DNA of 64,000 bases from Allonocardiopsis opalescens (GTDB lineage: Bacteria > Actinomycetota > Actinomycetes > Streptosporangiales > Streptosporangiaceae), in the NCBI RefSeq assembly GCF_003002095.1, contig NZ_PVZC01000007.1:398644-462643 (forward strand), given 5' to 3'. Below the pieces are notes generated by a model, which was not told the DNA's origin, ran no database searches, and worked only from the letters and a program-made list of their open reading frames with translations. Of the stretch, positions 8,483 through 17,847 are shown one piece after another. Numbering within the stretch: position 1 is the stretch's first letter; every line of letters starts with the position of its first letter. The position numbers were made by a program, and so were the translations under genes.

Positions 8483-9130
8483 TTACGCCTTCGGAATGTC
8501 CACCGCGATCTCGCCGCCCAGGTTGTAGCCGGGGGAGAGGTCGAGTTCGTCGCCGCTCCAGAAGCGGCCGGGGTCGTACCAGTTGACGCGGCGGCGGCCG
8601 GTGGGGAGGAGGCCCATCGCCTCGTAGGTGAGTGCCACCACCTCGGCGCAGTAGGCGGTTTCGAGTTCGCGTTCGGTGCGGGTGGGGCGACGGCGGAGGT
8701 TGGGGACGCGGCCGCGGAGCCAGCGGCCGGCCAGGCGGGCGGTGGAGGGGAACGGGGTGCCGTCGAGGCGGGCGATCGTGCGGAGGACGGCGTCCTCCAT
8801 GGCGCGGGTGACGGGGCGGTCGAGCTGGCGGAGCCAGCCGCGCTGGCCGTATCTGGTCGCCCAGACGAGCACGGCCGAGCGCAGGTCGTGCAGCTGGACG
8901 CCGCGCTGGTGGGTGCCGGTCCACATGTCGGGCAGCGAGCGGCCGAGTTCGGCGTGCCACATCAGCGGTGGCAGGTCATCGATGACCACGGACATGCCGA
9001 CGTGGTTGACGGGGCTGTTGGTCGTCACCTGGATGGCGCGGTCGTGCACGCTGCGGCCGCGGAACACCCAGACGTCGCCGGTGCGGGTCAGGTCGAGTGC
9101 CTTGTCGAGGTTGATGCGCGCTTCGGACAC
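8483..9130 (-). CDS. Permuted papain-like (YiiX/NlpC-P60 type) protein
   Basis: 215 aa. The order of motifs is that of circularly permuted NlpC/P60 enzymes: NHVGMSVVI supplies the His first, MWHAE an acidic residue, and YCAEVVALTYEAMGL the nucleophile Cys near residue 160. GDVWVFRG near the N-terminus matches the start of YiiX/YebB-like folds. There is no signal peptide, so it is likely cytoplasmic or released by another route; it may act as an amidase or acyltransferase on lipids or peptides. It is divergent from 9148 with only 17 bp between the start codons. Confidence 0.7.
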   Translation of the reverse strand: MSEARINLDKALDLTRTGDVWVFRGRSVHDRAIQVTTNSPVNHVGMSVVIDDLPPLMWHAELGRSLPDMWTGTHQRGVQLHDLRSAVLVWATRYGQRGWLRQLDRPVTRAMEDAVLRTIARLDGTPFPSTARLAGRWLRGRVPNLRRRPTRTERELETAYCAEVVALTYEAMGLLPTGRRRVNWYDPGRFWSGDELDLSPGYNLGGEIAVDIPKA

Positions 9131-9147
9131 GCCGATAGCCTAGGCGC

Positions 9148-9555
9148 ATGCGCTGGTGGAAGATAATCGGTCTGGCCGCGTTCACGGGTGTCGCCGCCAC
9201 CGGAGTGGTGATCGTCCGCGCGGAGCGGCGGCGCCGCGCCTACACGCCCGACGAGATCCGCACCCGGCTGCGCGACCGGCTGGCCGAGGCGTCGGCGGCC
9301 GATCCCGCAGGTGACGGCCCCATGCTGCTGCCCCCGCCGCCCGAGACCCTGCCCGCGCGGCTGCGCCGCGCCCTGGCGTCGGCGCGCGCCCGCCTCACCG
9401 GCGCCGTCCCCGCGCCGGACGGCGACGCCTCGACCGCACCCGGCCACTCCCCCGCCGCCTCGCTACTCGACCGCGCCCGCAGCGCCGCCCGCCACTGGTG
9501 GCGGGGCACCTCCGGCCGCCCGGACGCGCCGCCGCCGCTGTCACCGGAGAAGTGA
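9148..9555 (+). CDS. Single-pass membrane-anchored hypothetical protein
   Basis: 135 aa. A hydrophobic segment at residues 5-22 (IIGLAAFTGVAATGVVIV) follows a short MRWWK start and precedes a basic ERRRR stretch, so the orientation is probably N-out with a cytoplasmic tail. The tail is Arg/Ala/Pro-rich and likely disordered. It shares an extremely short divergent promoter region with the papain-like gene, so the two may be co-regulated. No family is recognised. Confidence 0.7.
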   Translation: MRWWKIIGLAAFTGVAATGVVIVRAERRRRAYTPDEIRTRLRDRLAEASAADPAGDGPMLLPPPPETLPARLRRALASARARLTGAVPAPDGDASTAPGHSPAASLLDRARSAARHWWRGTSGRPDAPPPLSPEK

Positions 9556-9671
9556 CGGGCACTCTCGGCCATCGGTCCGGGCCTCCTCCAGGAAGCACTC
9601 GGACGCCGTCCGCCGCGTCCGGTGTCGGCGCCGTCTCATAGGTCCCCGCACCGGGCAGTACCGGCGCGCCG

Positions 9672-10586
9672 TCACTCCGTGCGCGGGAGTTCCACGGTCC
9701 GGCGTTCGCGGCGGGCGGTGTCGGCGGCGGCGAGGATGTCGACGACCTCGCGGCCGAAGCGGACGTCGCACGGGTGGCGGGTCGAACCGGTGGCGATGGC
9801 GTGCAGGAGCTGGTCGAGTGCCGTGCCGAAGGCGTCCACGGCGGTGCGGTCGCCGCTGGGAACGGTGGCCAGGCCGTGCTCGCCGTAGAAGACGAACTCG
9901 TGGCTGACGGCGGCGGGGGCGGCGTCCAGGCTGAGGGCGAGGGTGCTGACCTGGCCGGCGTCGTGCCGCGCGACCATGTGGACGGTGCCGCGCGGGCCGT
10001 CGACGGCGGTGACCTCGCGGACGGGGCCGAGCACCGGCAGGATGATCGACAGTGCGTGCGGGCCGATGTCCCACAGGCCGCCCCGCTCCCGGCGCCACGG
10101 CGAGGCGCCGAAGGGGTTGCCCGGCTGGAAGATGGCGGCGAACATCGTGGCGCGGACGCCGTCCCAGCCGCCGGTCTCGGCCGTCTCGCGCAGGAAGGCG
10201 TCGACATTGGCGGAGAACCGGTTGGTGAAGAACACCACCGACGCGAGGTTCGCCGCCGCCACCTCGGCCACGATCGCGGCCGCGTCGTCGCGGTCGAGCG
10301 CGAGCGGCTTGTCGAGCAGCAGGTGCCGCCCGGCGCGGGCGGCGCGCAGCGCGAGGCCGGCCTGGACGTCGGGGGGCAGCGCGATCGCGACGGCGTCGAC
10401 ATCGCCGATGAGGGCGTCGGGGTCGTCGTAGGGCCGGATGCCGAAGCGCTCGGCCAGTACCGTCGCCTTGGCCGGGTCGCGGCCCCACACGCCGACGAAG
10501 TCGGTGCCGGAATGCGCCGCGAGTGCCGTCGCCTGCGTCTCTGACGCCCAGAAACCTGTTCCCAGCAGCCCGAATCGCACGCTCAT
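9672..10586 (-). CDS. Gfo/Idh/MocA-family oxidoreductase
   Basis: 304 aa. The N-terminal Rossmann domain begins FGLLGTGFWASETQ (GxGxxA-type NAD(P)-binding loop), has VAIALPPDVQAGLALRAARAGRHLLLDKPLALD (the family EKP motif appears as DKP), and is followed by the alpha/beta C-terminal domain, whose middle strand includes GGLWDIGPHALSIILPVLG with the family HxxD-like His. It probably oxidises or reduces a sugar or inositol-like substrate. There are no adjacent sugar genes. Confidence 0.88.
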   Translation of the reverse strand: MSVRFGLLGTGFWASETQATALAAHSGTDFVGVWGRDPAKATVLAERFGIRPYDDPDALIGDVDAVAIALPPDVQAGLALRAARAGRHLLLDKPLALDRDDAAAIVAEVAAANLASVVFFTNRFSANVDAFLRETAETGGWDGVRATMFAAIFQPGNPFGASPWRRERGGLWDIGPHALSIILPVLGPVREVTAVDGPRGTVHMVARHDAGQVSTLALSLDAAPAAVSHEFVFYGEHGLATVPSGDRTAVDAFGTALDQLLHAIATGSTRHPCDVRFGREVVDILAAADTARRERRTVELPRTE

Positions 10587-10750
10587 GCGTCAGCCCTTCT
10601 GTCGGCCCCGGCCATTGTGCCGCGCCGGCCGCTCAGCGCGCCAACCACCCCCGGTCCGCGCGTCGGACGACGCCGGCTGAGTGCTTCGCGCCGACGGGCT
10701 GAGTAGCGCGACTCAGGCGGGGACGCCCGCGCGGGCCGAGGATGGCCGCC

Positions 10751-11044
10751 ATGAGCAGAGCACCGCTCCCCACCAAGACGACCTCCGCCTTCTTCGTCCA
10801 GTCGGTCCTCTCCTTCGGCATCTCGGCCGTGGGTGTCGGGATCGGCGTCGCCTACCTGCCCGTCGACATGTGGATGCGCGCCTTCCTCGGGCTCGGCCTG
10901 CTGTACGTGATCACGTCGACGTTCACCCTGGCCAAGTGCGTGCGCGACCGGCAGGAGGAGACGGCCGTGACCAGCCGCGTCGACCGGGCACGGCTCGACA
11001 AACTGCTCGCCGAACACGACCCGTACCAGGTTGACGGCGTGTGA
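10751..11044 (+). CDS. YiaA/YiaB-family two-helix inner-membrane protein
   Basis: 97 aa with two hydrophobic helices (about residues 15-35 and 42-60; FFVQSVLSFGISAVGVGIGVAYLP and MRAFLGLGLLYVITSTFTLAK) and a short charged C-terminal tail. This matches the YiaA/YiaB two-helix domain. The start at 10751 is preferred over 10742 because GAGGAT lies seven bases upstream. Its role is unknown. Confidence 0.8.
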   Translation: MSRAPLPTKTTSAFFVQSVLSFGISAVGVGIGVAYLPVDMWMRAFLGLGLLYVITSTFTLAKCVRDRQEETAVTSRVDRARLDKLLAEHDPYQVDGV

Positions 11045-11249
11045 GCGGGGCGGTGCGCCGCACTTTCGGAGCGGGATGTTCGCGTGCACGAAAGACAGTT
11101 CTGTCCGGCAGACGCCCGACCCCTACTTCGCATCGCGAAAAGCAATGGCCGACCGCCGAACAATCGCCATGAACGCTTCGACCTCGCTCATCCATTCACC
11201 TTTCCAGCGCGCCTCGGCCCCCCGCCGGACGCCTGCTAAGGCGCTTCGG

Positions 11250-11690
11250 TCAGACGCGCTCGTAAGTGAGGTCGAAGTCCTTCCGCCAGGTAGCGCCCGC
11301 GTCCTCTGATGCCTCCCAGCGCCCCGAGATCAGGTCCGGTTCGACCGTGGCGATGAAGCGCTGGTGGAGGTCGGGGTCCTCGCGCGACAGCGTCCAGTTC
11401 CCGCCGTCGAAGGTCATGGCGAACTCGCGGCAGACGCCGCGGTCGTCCTCGGTGAGCGCGACGTAGCGGTCGTTCGCGTCGCTGCGCCCCAGCACGAGGC
11501 TCATCTCGGAATGCACGTGCTTGCCCCCGCCGAACTTCGTCCGCACCAGCAGCAGGGACTCTCCGAGCCATTCGATGGTGCTGGTGCCCGGCACCGTGGT
11601 GCCCTGCGGTTCGAGGAACCAGGCGTCCGATATCGTCATCGCCCATTCGCCGACGAACCCGCCGAGCTTCGCCATTTCGGTATTGCGCAT
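11250..11690 (-). CDS. DUF1579-like beta-barrel protein
   Basis: 146 aa, soluble and strand-rich. LGGFVGEWAMTISDAWF at the start, an internal GTSTIEWLGESLLLVRTKF and a C-terminal W-x-KDFDLTYERV strand are typical of small lipocalin-like DUF1579 proteins. The function is unknown. It is a single gene. Confidence 0.72.
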   Translation of the reverse strand: MRNTEMAKLGGFVGEWAMTISDAWFLEPQGTTVPGTSTIEWLGESLLLVRTKFGGGKHVHSEMSLVLGRSDANDRYVALTEDDRGVCREFAMTFDGGNWTLSREDPDLHQRFIATVEPDLISGRWEASEDAGATWRKDFDLTYERV

Positions 11691-11784
11691 GGTCTTTCCT
11701 CATCCGTCCGTCAGGCGCCGGTAGCCCGGTCACGGTATCGCGGCCGGATGACAGTGGCCACGTACCACGGGCCACCGCCTCCCG

Positions 11785-13602
11785 TCACTCCGCCCCCGCC
11801 CGCCAGGCGCTCCACAGCCGGGCGTACCGGCCGCCCGCCGCGATGAGTTCGGCGTGCGTGCCCGCCTCGGCCACCCGGCCGCGGTGCAGCACGACCACCC
11901 GATCGGCGGTCACGGCCTGGGTGAGGCGGTGCGCGACGACGAGCACGGTGCGGCCCTCGGTGGCGGCGGCCGCGGCGGCCTCCAGCTCGCGGGCGCCCGC
12001 GCTGCCGGCCTCGGCCGTCGCCTCGTCCAGCACCGCGACCGGCGCCGACGTGAGCGCCAGCCGCGCCAGCGCCAGGTGCTGCGCCTGCGCCGGGGTCAGC
12101 GCGTGGCCGCCCTCGCCGACGGCGGTGCGCACGCCGTCGGGCAGCGCCCGCACCCAGCCGAGCGCGCCGACCCGCTCCAGAGCCGCCGCCACCCGCTGCT
12201 CGTCGGCGTCCGGGTCGGCCAGCCGCAGGTCGTCCAGGACGGTCCCGGCGAACACGTGCGCCTCCTGGCTGACCAGGACGACCAGCCGCCGCGCCTCGTC
12301 CTCGCCGACCGCAGCCAGGTCCCGGCCGCCGATGCGCACGCCGCCCCCGACCGGCGCCAGCTCGCCCGCCGCGATCGAGGCCAGCGTCGACTTGCCCGCC
12401 CCCGTCGCGCCCACCAGCGCGACCCGCTCGCCCGCCGCCACCTCCAGGGCGACGCCGCTGAGCACTTCGGGCCCGTCGTCGTAGCGGTGCGACACCCCGT
12501 CGACGCGCAGCGCCACCGGAGCGACGGACGCGGTGCCCGGCGCCCCCTGCGCGCCGGGCACCGGGGCGGCGGAGCCCGCCGCCGGTTCGGGGAGTTCGGC
12601 CACGCCCACCAGCCGGTTCAGGCTCGCACCGGCCGACTGGAGGTCGTCGAAGGTCATCAGCAGCGCGCCCAGCGGGTTGAACAGGCGGTGGAAGTACAGC
12701 GCGGCCGCCGTCGCCATGCCCACGGTCACGCCGACGTCGGCGCGCACCAGCCAGAACCCCGTCGCGAGAATCAGCCCGAGCCCCAGCAGTTCGGCCCGGT
12801 TCATCCACCCCGCGAACCGGGTGACCATCGCGAACACGCCGATCGACACGTCCCGCGCCTGCCGCGACGCGGTGTCCACCCGTGCCGCGTGCTCGCGCTC
12901 CACCCCGTAGGCGTGCACGGTCGCCGCACCCCGCACCGATGAGAGCAGGGCCTGGGTGCGCGCCCCGATCGCCACCCGCTCCTCGGCGTATCGCGGCCCT
13001 GACCTGGGCAGATACCAGCGCAGCGCGAACCAGTACACGGGCAGCGCCGCCGCGCCCGCGAGCGCGAGCCGCCAGTCGAGCGCCGTCAGCCCGACGAGGG
13101 TGAGCCCGACGGTGAACAGCGAGGTCACCACGATGGGCACGATCGAGGTGACGGCGGTCGCCGCCACGGCCACGTCGTCGCCCACCCGCGACACCAGGTC
13201 GCCGGTCCCCGCCCGCTCCACCGCCTGAGCGGGCAGCCGCAGCACCCGCGCCACCACCCGTTCGCGCAGTTCGGCCAGCAGCCGCTCACCCGTCCGCGCC
13301 ACGAGCGCCCGCGCCAGCCCGGTCAGCGCCCCGGTCGCGACCGCCGCAGCGGCGATGGCGGCGACCGCCCACACCACCGCGCCGGCCCGGTCCCCGCCCG
13401 CGCCCCCGGCGATCGCGTCCACCAGCCGGCCCAGCACCCACGGCGCCACCAGCCCGGCCGAGGCCGCGGCCACCGCCGCCACCGGCACCGCGACCGCCGC
13501 CCCCGGCCGCTCCCGCAGACCGGCCAGCACCCACCGCCACGAGCGCCCGGCCGTCGCGACGGGCAGCGTCCCCTCACGCGTTTCCACCGGCGTCGTGCTC
13601 AT
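11785..13602 (-). CDS. ABC half-transporter, intact Walker motifs, degenerate signature
   Basis: 605 aa, a type-IV exporter-fold half-transporter: an N-terminal six-helix membrane domain (about 25-310) and a C-terminal ATPase. Walker A GATGAGKS (398-405), Walker B plus catalytic Glu VAVLDE (D526, E527) and H-loop H558 are all present, but the signature LSGGQ is LTPAQ (502-506). It is therefore expected to pair with the 870-aa protein at 14083, which has the opposite defects. At the end of a siderophore-uptake operon the pair resembles IrtAB/YbtPQ importers in arrangement, though efflux cannot be excluded. Its ATG overlaps the stop of a short upstream frame (ATGA). Confidence 0.88.
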   Translation of the reverse strand: MSTTPVETREGTLPVATAGRSWRWVLAGLRERPGAAVAVPVAAVAAASAGLVAPWVLGRLVDAIAGGAGGDRAGAVVWAVAAIAAAAVATGALTGLARALVARTGERLLAELRERVVARVLRLPAQAVERAGTGDLVSRVGDDVAVAATAVTSIVPIVVTSLFTVGLTLVGLTALDWRLALAGAAALPVYWFALRWYLPRSGPRYAEERVAIGARTQALLSSVRGAATVHAYGVEREHAARVDTASRQARDVSIGVFAMVTRFAGWMNRAELLGLGLILATGFWLVRADVGVTVGMATAAALYFHRLFNPLGALLMTFDDLQSAGASLNRLVGVAELPEPAAGSAAPVPGAQGAPGTASVAPVALRVDGVSHRYDDGPEVLSGVALEVAAGERVALVGATGAGKSTLASIAAGELAPVGGGVRIGGRDLAAVGEDEARRLVVLVSQEAHVFAGTVLDDLRLADPDADEQRVAAALERVGALGWVRALPDGVRTAVGEGGHALTPAQAQHLALARLALTSAPVAVLDEATAEAGSAGARELEAAAAAATEGRTVLVVAHRLTQAVTADRVVVLHRGRVAEAGTHAELIAAGGRYARLWSAWRAGAE

Positions 13603-13829
13603 CGCGGCACCTGCTTCCGGAGCGTCGTGAGTTCACCGGCCGGCACGGCGGACGACGCGTGCCGGCCCGTCCGGGCAGGGGTCGCGCTCATCGCGGCACC
13701 GGTTTCCGGGACGCCGCCACCAGCGCGTCGGCCGCGTCCGGACGCGCTCGCCTGGCCGTCTGGTGCCCACCGCCATGACCGACCGGCCGCCGTGACGGGC
13801 GCCTCGCCTTCAAGCGTCCCCGTGGACAT
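13599..13829 (-). pseudogene. Decayed duplicate of the ABC gene's 5' end
   Basis: A 76-codon open frame that ends in ATGA overlap with the 605-aa transporter. It begins MSTGTLEGEAPVTAAGRSWRW, close to the transporter's own MSTTPVETREGTLPVATAGRSWRW, and contains a second MSATP-type start. At DNA level, TCATCGCGGCACC is repeated near 13598 and 13687. The best explanation is a partial tandem duplication of the gene start that has decayed. A short leader peptide for translational coupling is an alternative. The bases from 13830 to 14082 hold nothing I recognise. Confidence 0.5.
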
Positions 13830-14082
13830 CGCGCCCACCACACGGCCACCACCCCTGACGCCGCCAGCCACCCGATCCCCGCACCAGGACACACCCTCCG
13901 ACCGGCCGGACACCCTCCACAACGGAGGGACCGCCAGAGCGGACGAGTCCCCCTCCATCCCGACACCGCGTTCCCCGCAGCACGCCGCCGCAACAGCGCG
14001 AACGTCGGCCGTCCCGCCCCGGCGCCCCCGGACCCGGCCAGGAGTCCCCCGCGACGGACGGCGATCCGGTCCACCCCCGCGC

Positions 14083-16695
14083 TCACCGCAGCACCAGTTC
14101 CCGGTAGGACGCGTCCGCCGCGAGTTCCGCGTGGACGCCCTCGGCCGCCACCCGGCCGGACCGCACCACGATCACCCGGTCGGCGCGCGCCAGCAGGGCC
14201 GGGCTGGTGGTCACCAGCAGCGTGGCGCGGCCCGCGCGGGTGCGGGCGATGCCGTCGGCCATGGCCGCCTCGGTCACCGCGTCGACGGCAGTCGTCGGAT
14301 CGTGCAGCACCAGGACGGGCCCGTCGGCCAGCAGGGCGCGCGCCAGCGCCAGGCGCTGCCGCTGCCCTCCGGACAGGTTCCGGCCCCGGTCCGCCACCGG
14401 CTGGTCCAGCCCGAGCGGGTGGTCGGCGACGATATCGCCCGCCGACGCCGCCGCCACGGCCGCGCCGATCTCGTCCTCTCCGGCCTCCGGACGGCCGGCG
14501 AGCAGGTTGCCGCGCACGGTGCCGTCGAAGAGGTCGGTGGCGTGCGGCTCGACCAGCACGGCGCGGCGCGCCGCCCGCAGGTCCAGTTCCTCCCACGCGA
14601 CCCCGCCCAGCAGCACCGCCCCGGTCCGCTCCTCGGCGCGCACCCGTCCGGCCAGCACGGCCAGCAGTGCGGCGGCGTCGCGCGGATCGTGCACGACGAG
14701 CCCCGCGATCTCGCCGAAGCCCACTCGCAGGTCGAGTCCGTCCAGGCTGCGATAGCCCAGCCCGCGCAGCTCGACGGCGGCCGGACCCGCCGATACGCGC
14801 TCCGCGCCGCCGGGGGCCCGGCCCGAAGCCGCTGCGCCGACGCGGTTCGCCGCCGGTCCGCCTGCGCCCGCGACGCCCGCAGCCACGTGCGGCGGGGCCG
14901 CACCGGTTGCCACGCTCGCCTCGCCGTCACCGGGCGGCGCCACCACGGCACCGGCCCCGCCATCGCCTCCGCCGCTGAGGCCGTCGTTCGCCGTCACGCG
15001 CGGCGAAGTGGAACCGGAACCGCCGGAACCGGGCGCAAGACCGTCCGAAGGCCCGCCGCCACCAGCCCCCGGCGCGCCGGTTCCTCCAACAGACATCCGT
15101 CCCGTGACGGCGCCGTCCCGACCAGTCGGCACAGCCGCGTCCCTATCCCCCGACACGGAGCCGGGGTCCGAAGCCCAAAGCCCATCGCCGGTCAGCGCAT
15201 CCGCCCTCTCGGCGTCGGGCCCAGCACCGGTTTCATCAGGCGCCTCGGGCACGGCCGACACCTGCCGGAGAGCCATGACATCGGCGTCCGGATCTCCCGC
15301 CACGCGGGCCGAGGCCGCACCGAAGGCCGCGCCAGGCCGTACCGCCACGGGTTCCGGACGCGAGGCCGCGTCCTCCGGCACGGACGGCGCAGCGGGCACG
15401 GGCCGGGCCGCCGGTACCTCGCCGAGCGGACCGGGGGTATGCCGCCCGCCGTTCGACGCGCCGGCCGTGGTCGTCGGCCCGGACCCGGTGTCCGACGGCG
15501 CGCCCACCTGCCGAGAGGCGGGTTCCACGGCCGGCGACGCGTCCCGCGCACCGTTCGGTACGGCCTCCGGCGCGTCAGCACCGGCCGGTTCATGTACCAG
15601 ATCAGCCGCTGGGCGCGCCGAAGGGCTCCGCAAGGCGTCTTGCGGAGCTCCTCGGCCGCCCTCAGCAGCGACCGAGGAGCTTTCGGGCGCGCCCGCCAGG
15701 CTCGCCGGGACCTCGCGGGTGCCGGACTCGACCTCCGGCGGGGCGGCGAGGACGGCGGCGACGCGGTCCGCCGAGGCGCGCGCCGTGGCGAAGGAGCGGG
15801 CGGAGGTGCCCACGTAGTCGATCGGTTCGGTGACGTACTGGGCCAGGCCCACCACCGTGACGAAGGCGCCGATGCCGAGCTGCCCGTCCAGGGCGAGGTA
15901 TCCGGCGGCGGCCGTCACCGCGGCCAGGAACAGGCCGCCGAGCAGCGTGGTCACGCCGGTGTTGGCGCCGTAGGAGGTGGCGACGCGCAGCGTGGCCGCG
16001 AGGGTCGCCCGGCTCGACGCCCGGTAGCGCTCGGCGGCGGCGCGCTGGGCGCCGATGCCGCGCAGCACCCGCACGCCCGTCACCAGGTCGGTGGCGAGCG
16101 CGGCGGTCCGTCCGGCCGCCTCCTGCTGGTCGGCGCTGTGCCGGGTGAGCACGGGCGCAAGCCGCCGTACCAGGACCGCGAGCAGCACCGCGCCGACCAG
16201 CACCCCGATGCCGAGCAGCGGATGCAGCCCGACCAGCGCGACCGCCGCGACGGTGAGCGCCGCCGCGCCCCCGGCCAGTTCGGCGACGCCGCGCAGCGCC
16301 TGGGTGCTCCGCTCCGCGTCGGAGGTGCCGATCGAGACGAGCTCGCCCGACGCGCGCCCGGTCCGGACCCCGCCGGGCTCCAGCACCCGCCCGCCCAGCT
16401 CCATCCGCAGCCGGTGCGCCTCGTGCTCCTGCACCGCGTACATCAGCCGGGCGCCGAAGCGCCAGCACATGGTCAGCGCCGTGAACAGCACCGCCAGCCC
16501 GAGCAGGCACAGCGCCAGGGCGAGCGGGTCGCCCGTGGCGACGGCGCGGTCGATGGTCACCCCGATCATCACCGGAACCAGCGCCTCGCTCACCTGGTGC
16601 CCCGACAGCAGTACGACCCCGCCGACCACCCTGCCCCAGTGTCGACGCACCATCCGCCGCAGCAGGGCGCCGCCCGTCCCCGGTGCCGCGCTCAC
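14083..16695 (-). CDS. ABC half-transporter with dead Walker sites and a 320-residue low-complexity insert
   Basis: About 870 aa from the GTG at 16695, which has GGGGGAG just upstream. Residues 1-318 form the six-helix membrane domain. About 319-640 are an Ala/Gly/Pro/Ser/Asp-rich, probably disordered linker. 641-870 is the ATPase domain. Walker A is replaced by VVHDPRDAAALL (667-678), Walker B reads LVLHDP with His for Asp and Asp for Glu (798-799), and the H-loop His is Thr, yet LSGGQRQR (774-781) is perfect. It can therefore supply only the signature motif to a partner's ATP site, fitting a heterodimer with the 605-aa protein. The insert is far longer than usual linkers. Confidence 0.88.
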   Translation of the reverse strand: MSAAPGTGGALLRRMVRRHWGRVVGGVVLLSGHQVSEALVPVMIGVTIDRAVATGDPLALALCLLGLAVLFTALTMCWRFGARLMYAVQEHEAHRLRMELGGRVLEPGGVRTGRASGELVSIGTSDAERSTQALRGVAELAGGAAALTVAAVALVGLHPLLGIGVLVGAVLLAVLVRRLAPVLTRHSADQQEAAGRTAALATDLVTGVRVLRGIGAQRAAAERYRASSRATLAATLRVATSYGANTGVTTLLGGLFLAAVTAAAGYLALDGQLGIGAFVTVVGLAQYVTEPIDYVGTSARSFATARASADRVAAVLAAPPEVESGTREVPASLAGAPESSSVAAEGGRGAPQDALRSPSARPAADLVHEPAGADAPEAVPNGARDASPAVEPASRQVGAPSDTGSGPTTTAGASNGGRHTPGPLGEVPAARPVPAAPSVPEDAASRPEPVAVRPGAAFGAASARVAGDPDADVMALRQVSAVPEAPDETGAGPDAERADALTGDGLWASDPGSVSGDRDAAVPTGRDGAVTGRMSVGGTGAPGAGGGGPSDGLAPGSGGSGSTSPRVTANDGLSGGGDGGAGAVVAPPGDGEASVATGAAPPHVAAGVAGAGGPAANRVGAAASGRAPGGAERVSAGPAAVELRGLGYRSLDGLDLRVGFGEIAGLVVHDPRDAAALLAVLAGRVRAEERTGAVLLGGVAWEELDLRAARRAVLVEPHATDLFDGTVRGNLLAGRPEAGEDEIGAAVAAASAGDIVADHPLGLDQPVADRGRNLSGGQRQRLALARALLADGPVLVLHDPTTAVDAVTEAAMADGIARTRAGRATLLVTTSPALLARADRVIVVRSGRVAAEGVHAELAADASYRELVLR

Positions 16696-16995
16696 CGCTC
16701 CCCCAGGGCACCGAGAGGCGCCGCAGGACGCGTACCCGACGCGCGGCAGATACGTCGAAGGGCTCCGCACGCCGCCGCATCACCCGTCATGGTCTGCACC
16801 GCCCGGCGTTCGCGGTCCCACCGGCGCGCCGAACGCGTCGCCCGGTTCCGCGGACCGCCGCAGCACTCGTCACCGTCCGGGCCACCCCTTGTTCGCCGCC
16901 TCGTCCGCGCACCGGAACGCGCCGCCCACCACCGCCCTGACGTGCCGACCGGTGCGGCACCTCGCCACGCCACCCCGTACGAACCGCACCGCTCC
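16696..16995. other. Gap between ABC genes, no gene recognised
   Basis: Three hundred bases of high-GC DNA with only shadow frames and no strong hairpin or operator. It separates the ferric-siderophore ATPase from the half-transporter pair, so the two parts may need a second promoter or long read-through. Confidence 0.4.
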
Positions 16996-17847
16996 TCACC
17001 GCTGCTCCGGCGCGCCGACCGGTACGGGGCCGGACGACGGCGCCGCCGCGCCGCCGTGGTGGCGGCCGATGGGCACGACCATGGGCGTGCCGGACACGGG
17101 GTCGGCGACGATCCGCGACGGCATCCCGAACACCTCGGTCACCGTCGCCTCCGTCACGACCTCGGACGGACGCCCCTCGGCCGCGACCTTGCCCTCCTTC
17201 ATCGCCACCAGGTGGTCGGCGTAGCGGCAGGCGAGGTTGAGGTCGTGCAGCACGATGACGATCGTGGTGCCCAGGCGCCGGTTGAGGTCGGTGAGCAGGT
17301 CGAGCACCTCAACCTGGTGGCTGACGTCCAGGTAGGTGGTGGGCTCGTCCAGCAGCAGGATGTCGGTGCGCTGCGCCAGCGCCATCGCGATCCAGGCGCG
17401 CTGCCGCTGCCCGCCGGACAGCTCGTCCACCGGCCGGTCGGCCAGGTCGACGGTGCCGGTCGCCAGCATCGCCTCGGCCACCGCCGCCTCGTCCTCGGCG
17501 GTGCGCCGCCCGAACCACCCCTGGTGCGGGTAGCGCCCGCGAGCGACCAGATCGCCCACGGTGATCCCGTCCGGCGCGCTCGGCGCCTGCGGCAGGATGC
17601 CGACCACCGTCGCCACCGACCGGGTGGACTGCTGGTGGATGCTGCGGTCGTCCAGGTACACGGCGCCCGCCGTCGGCCGCAGCAGCCGGGCGATGCCGCG
17701 CAGCAGGGTGGACTTGCCGCACGCGTTCGCCCCGACGATCATCGTGATCCGGCTCGGCGGCACCTCCAGGGACAGTCCGCCGACGATCTCGCGCTCGTCA
17801 TAGCCCAGGTGCACGTCCTCGACGCGCAGCCGGTGGTGGGTGGTCAC
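16996..17847 (-). CDS. Siderophore ABC transporter ATP-binding protein (FecE/FepC type)
   Basis: 283 aa from GTG 17847, chosen because GGGGAG lies eight bases upstream. Walker A is GANACGKST (Ala-Cys in place of the common Gly-Ser/Gly-Cys), the signature LSGGQRQRAWIAMALAQ and Walker B ILLLDEPTTYLD are intact, and the H-loop is in VIVLHDLNLACRYAD. The sequence, including the TTYLDVSHQ D-loop, is characteristic of Fe(III)-siderophore importers. It is encoded downstream of two FecCD permeases and a binding protein on the same strand, with a 118-bp gap. Confidence 0.93.
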   Translation of the reverse strand: MTTHHRLRVEDVHLGYDEREIVGGLSLEVPPSRITMIVGANACGKSTLLRGIARLLRPTAGAVYLDDRSIHQQSTRSVATVVGILPQAPSAPDGITVGDLVARGRYPHQGWFGRRTAEDEAAVAEAMLATGTVDLADRPVDELSGGQRQRAWIAMALAQRTDILLLDEPTTYLDVSHQVEVLDLLTDLNRRLGTTIVIVLHDLNLACRYADHLVAMKEGKVAAEGRPSEVVTEATVTEVFGMPSRIVADPVSGTPMVVPIGRHHGGAAAPSSGPVPVGAPEQR

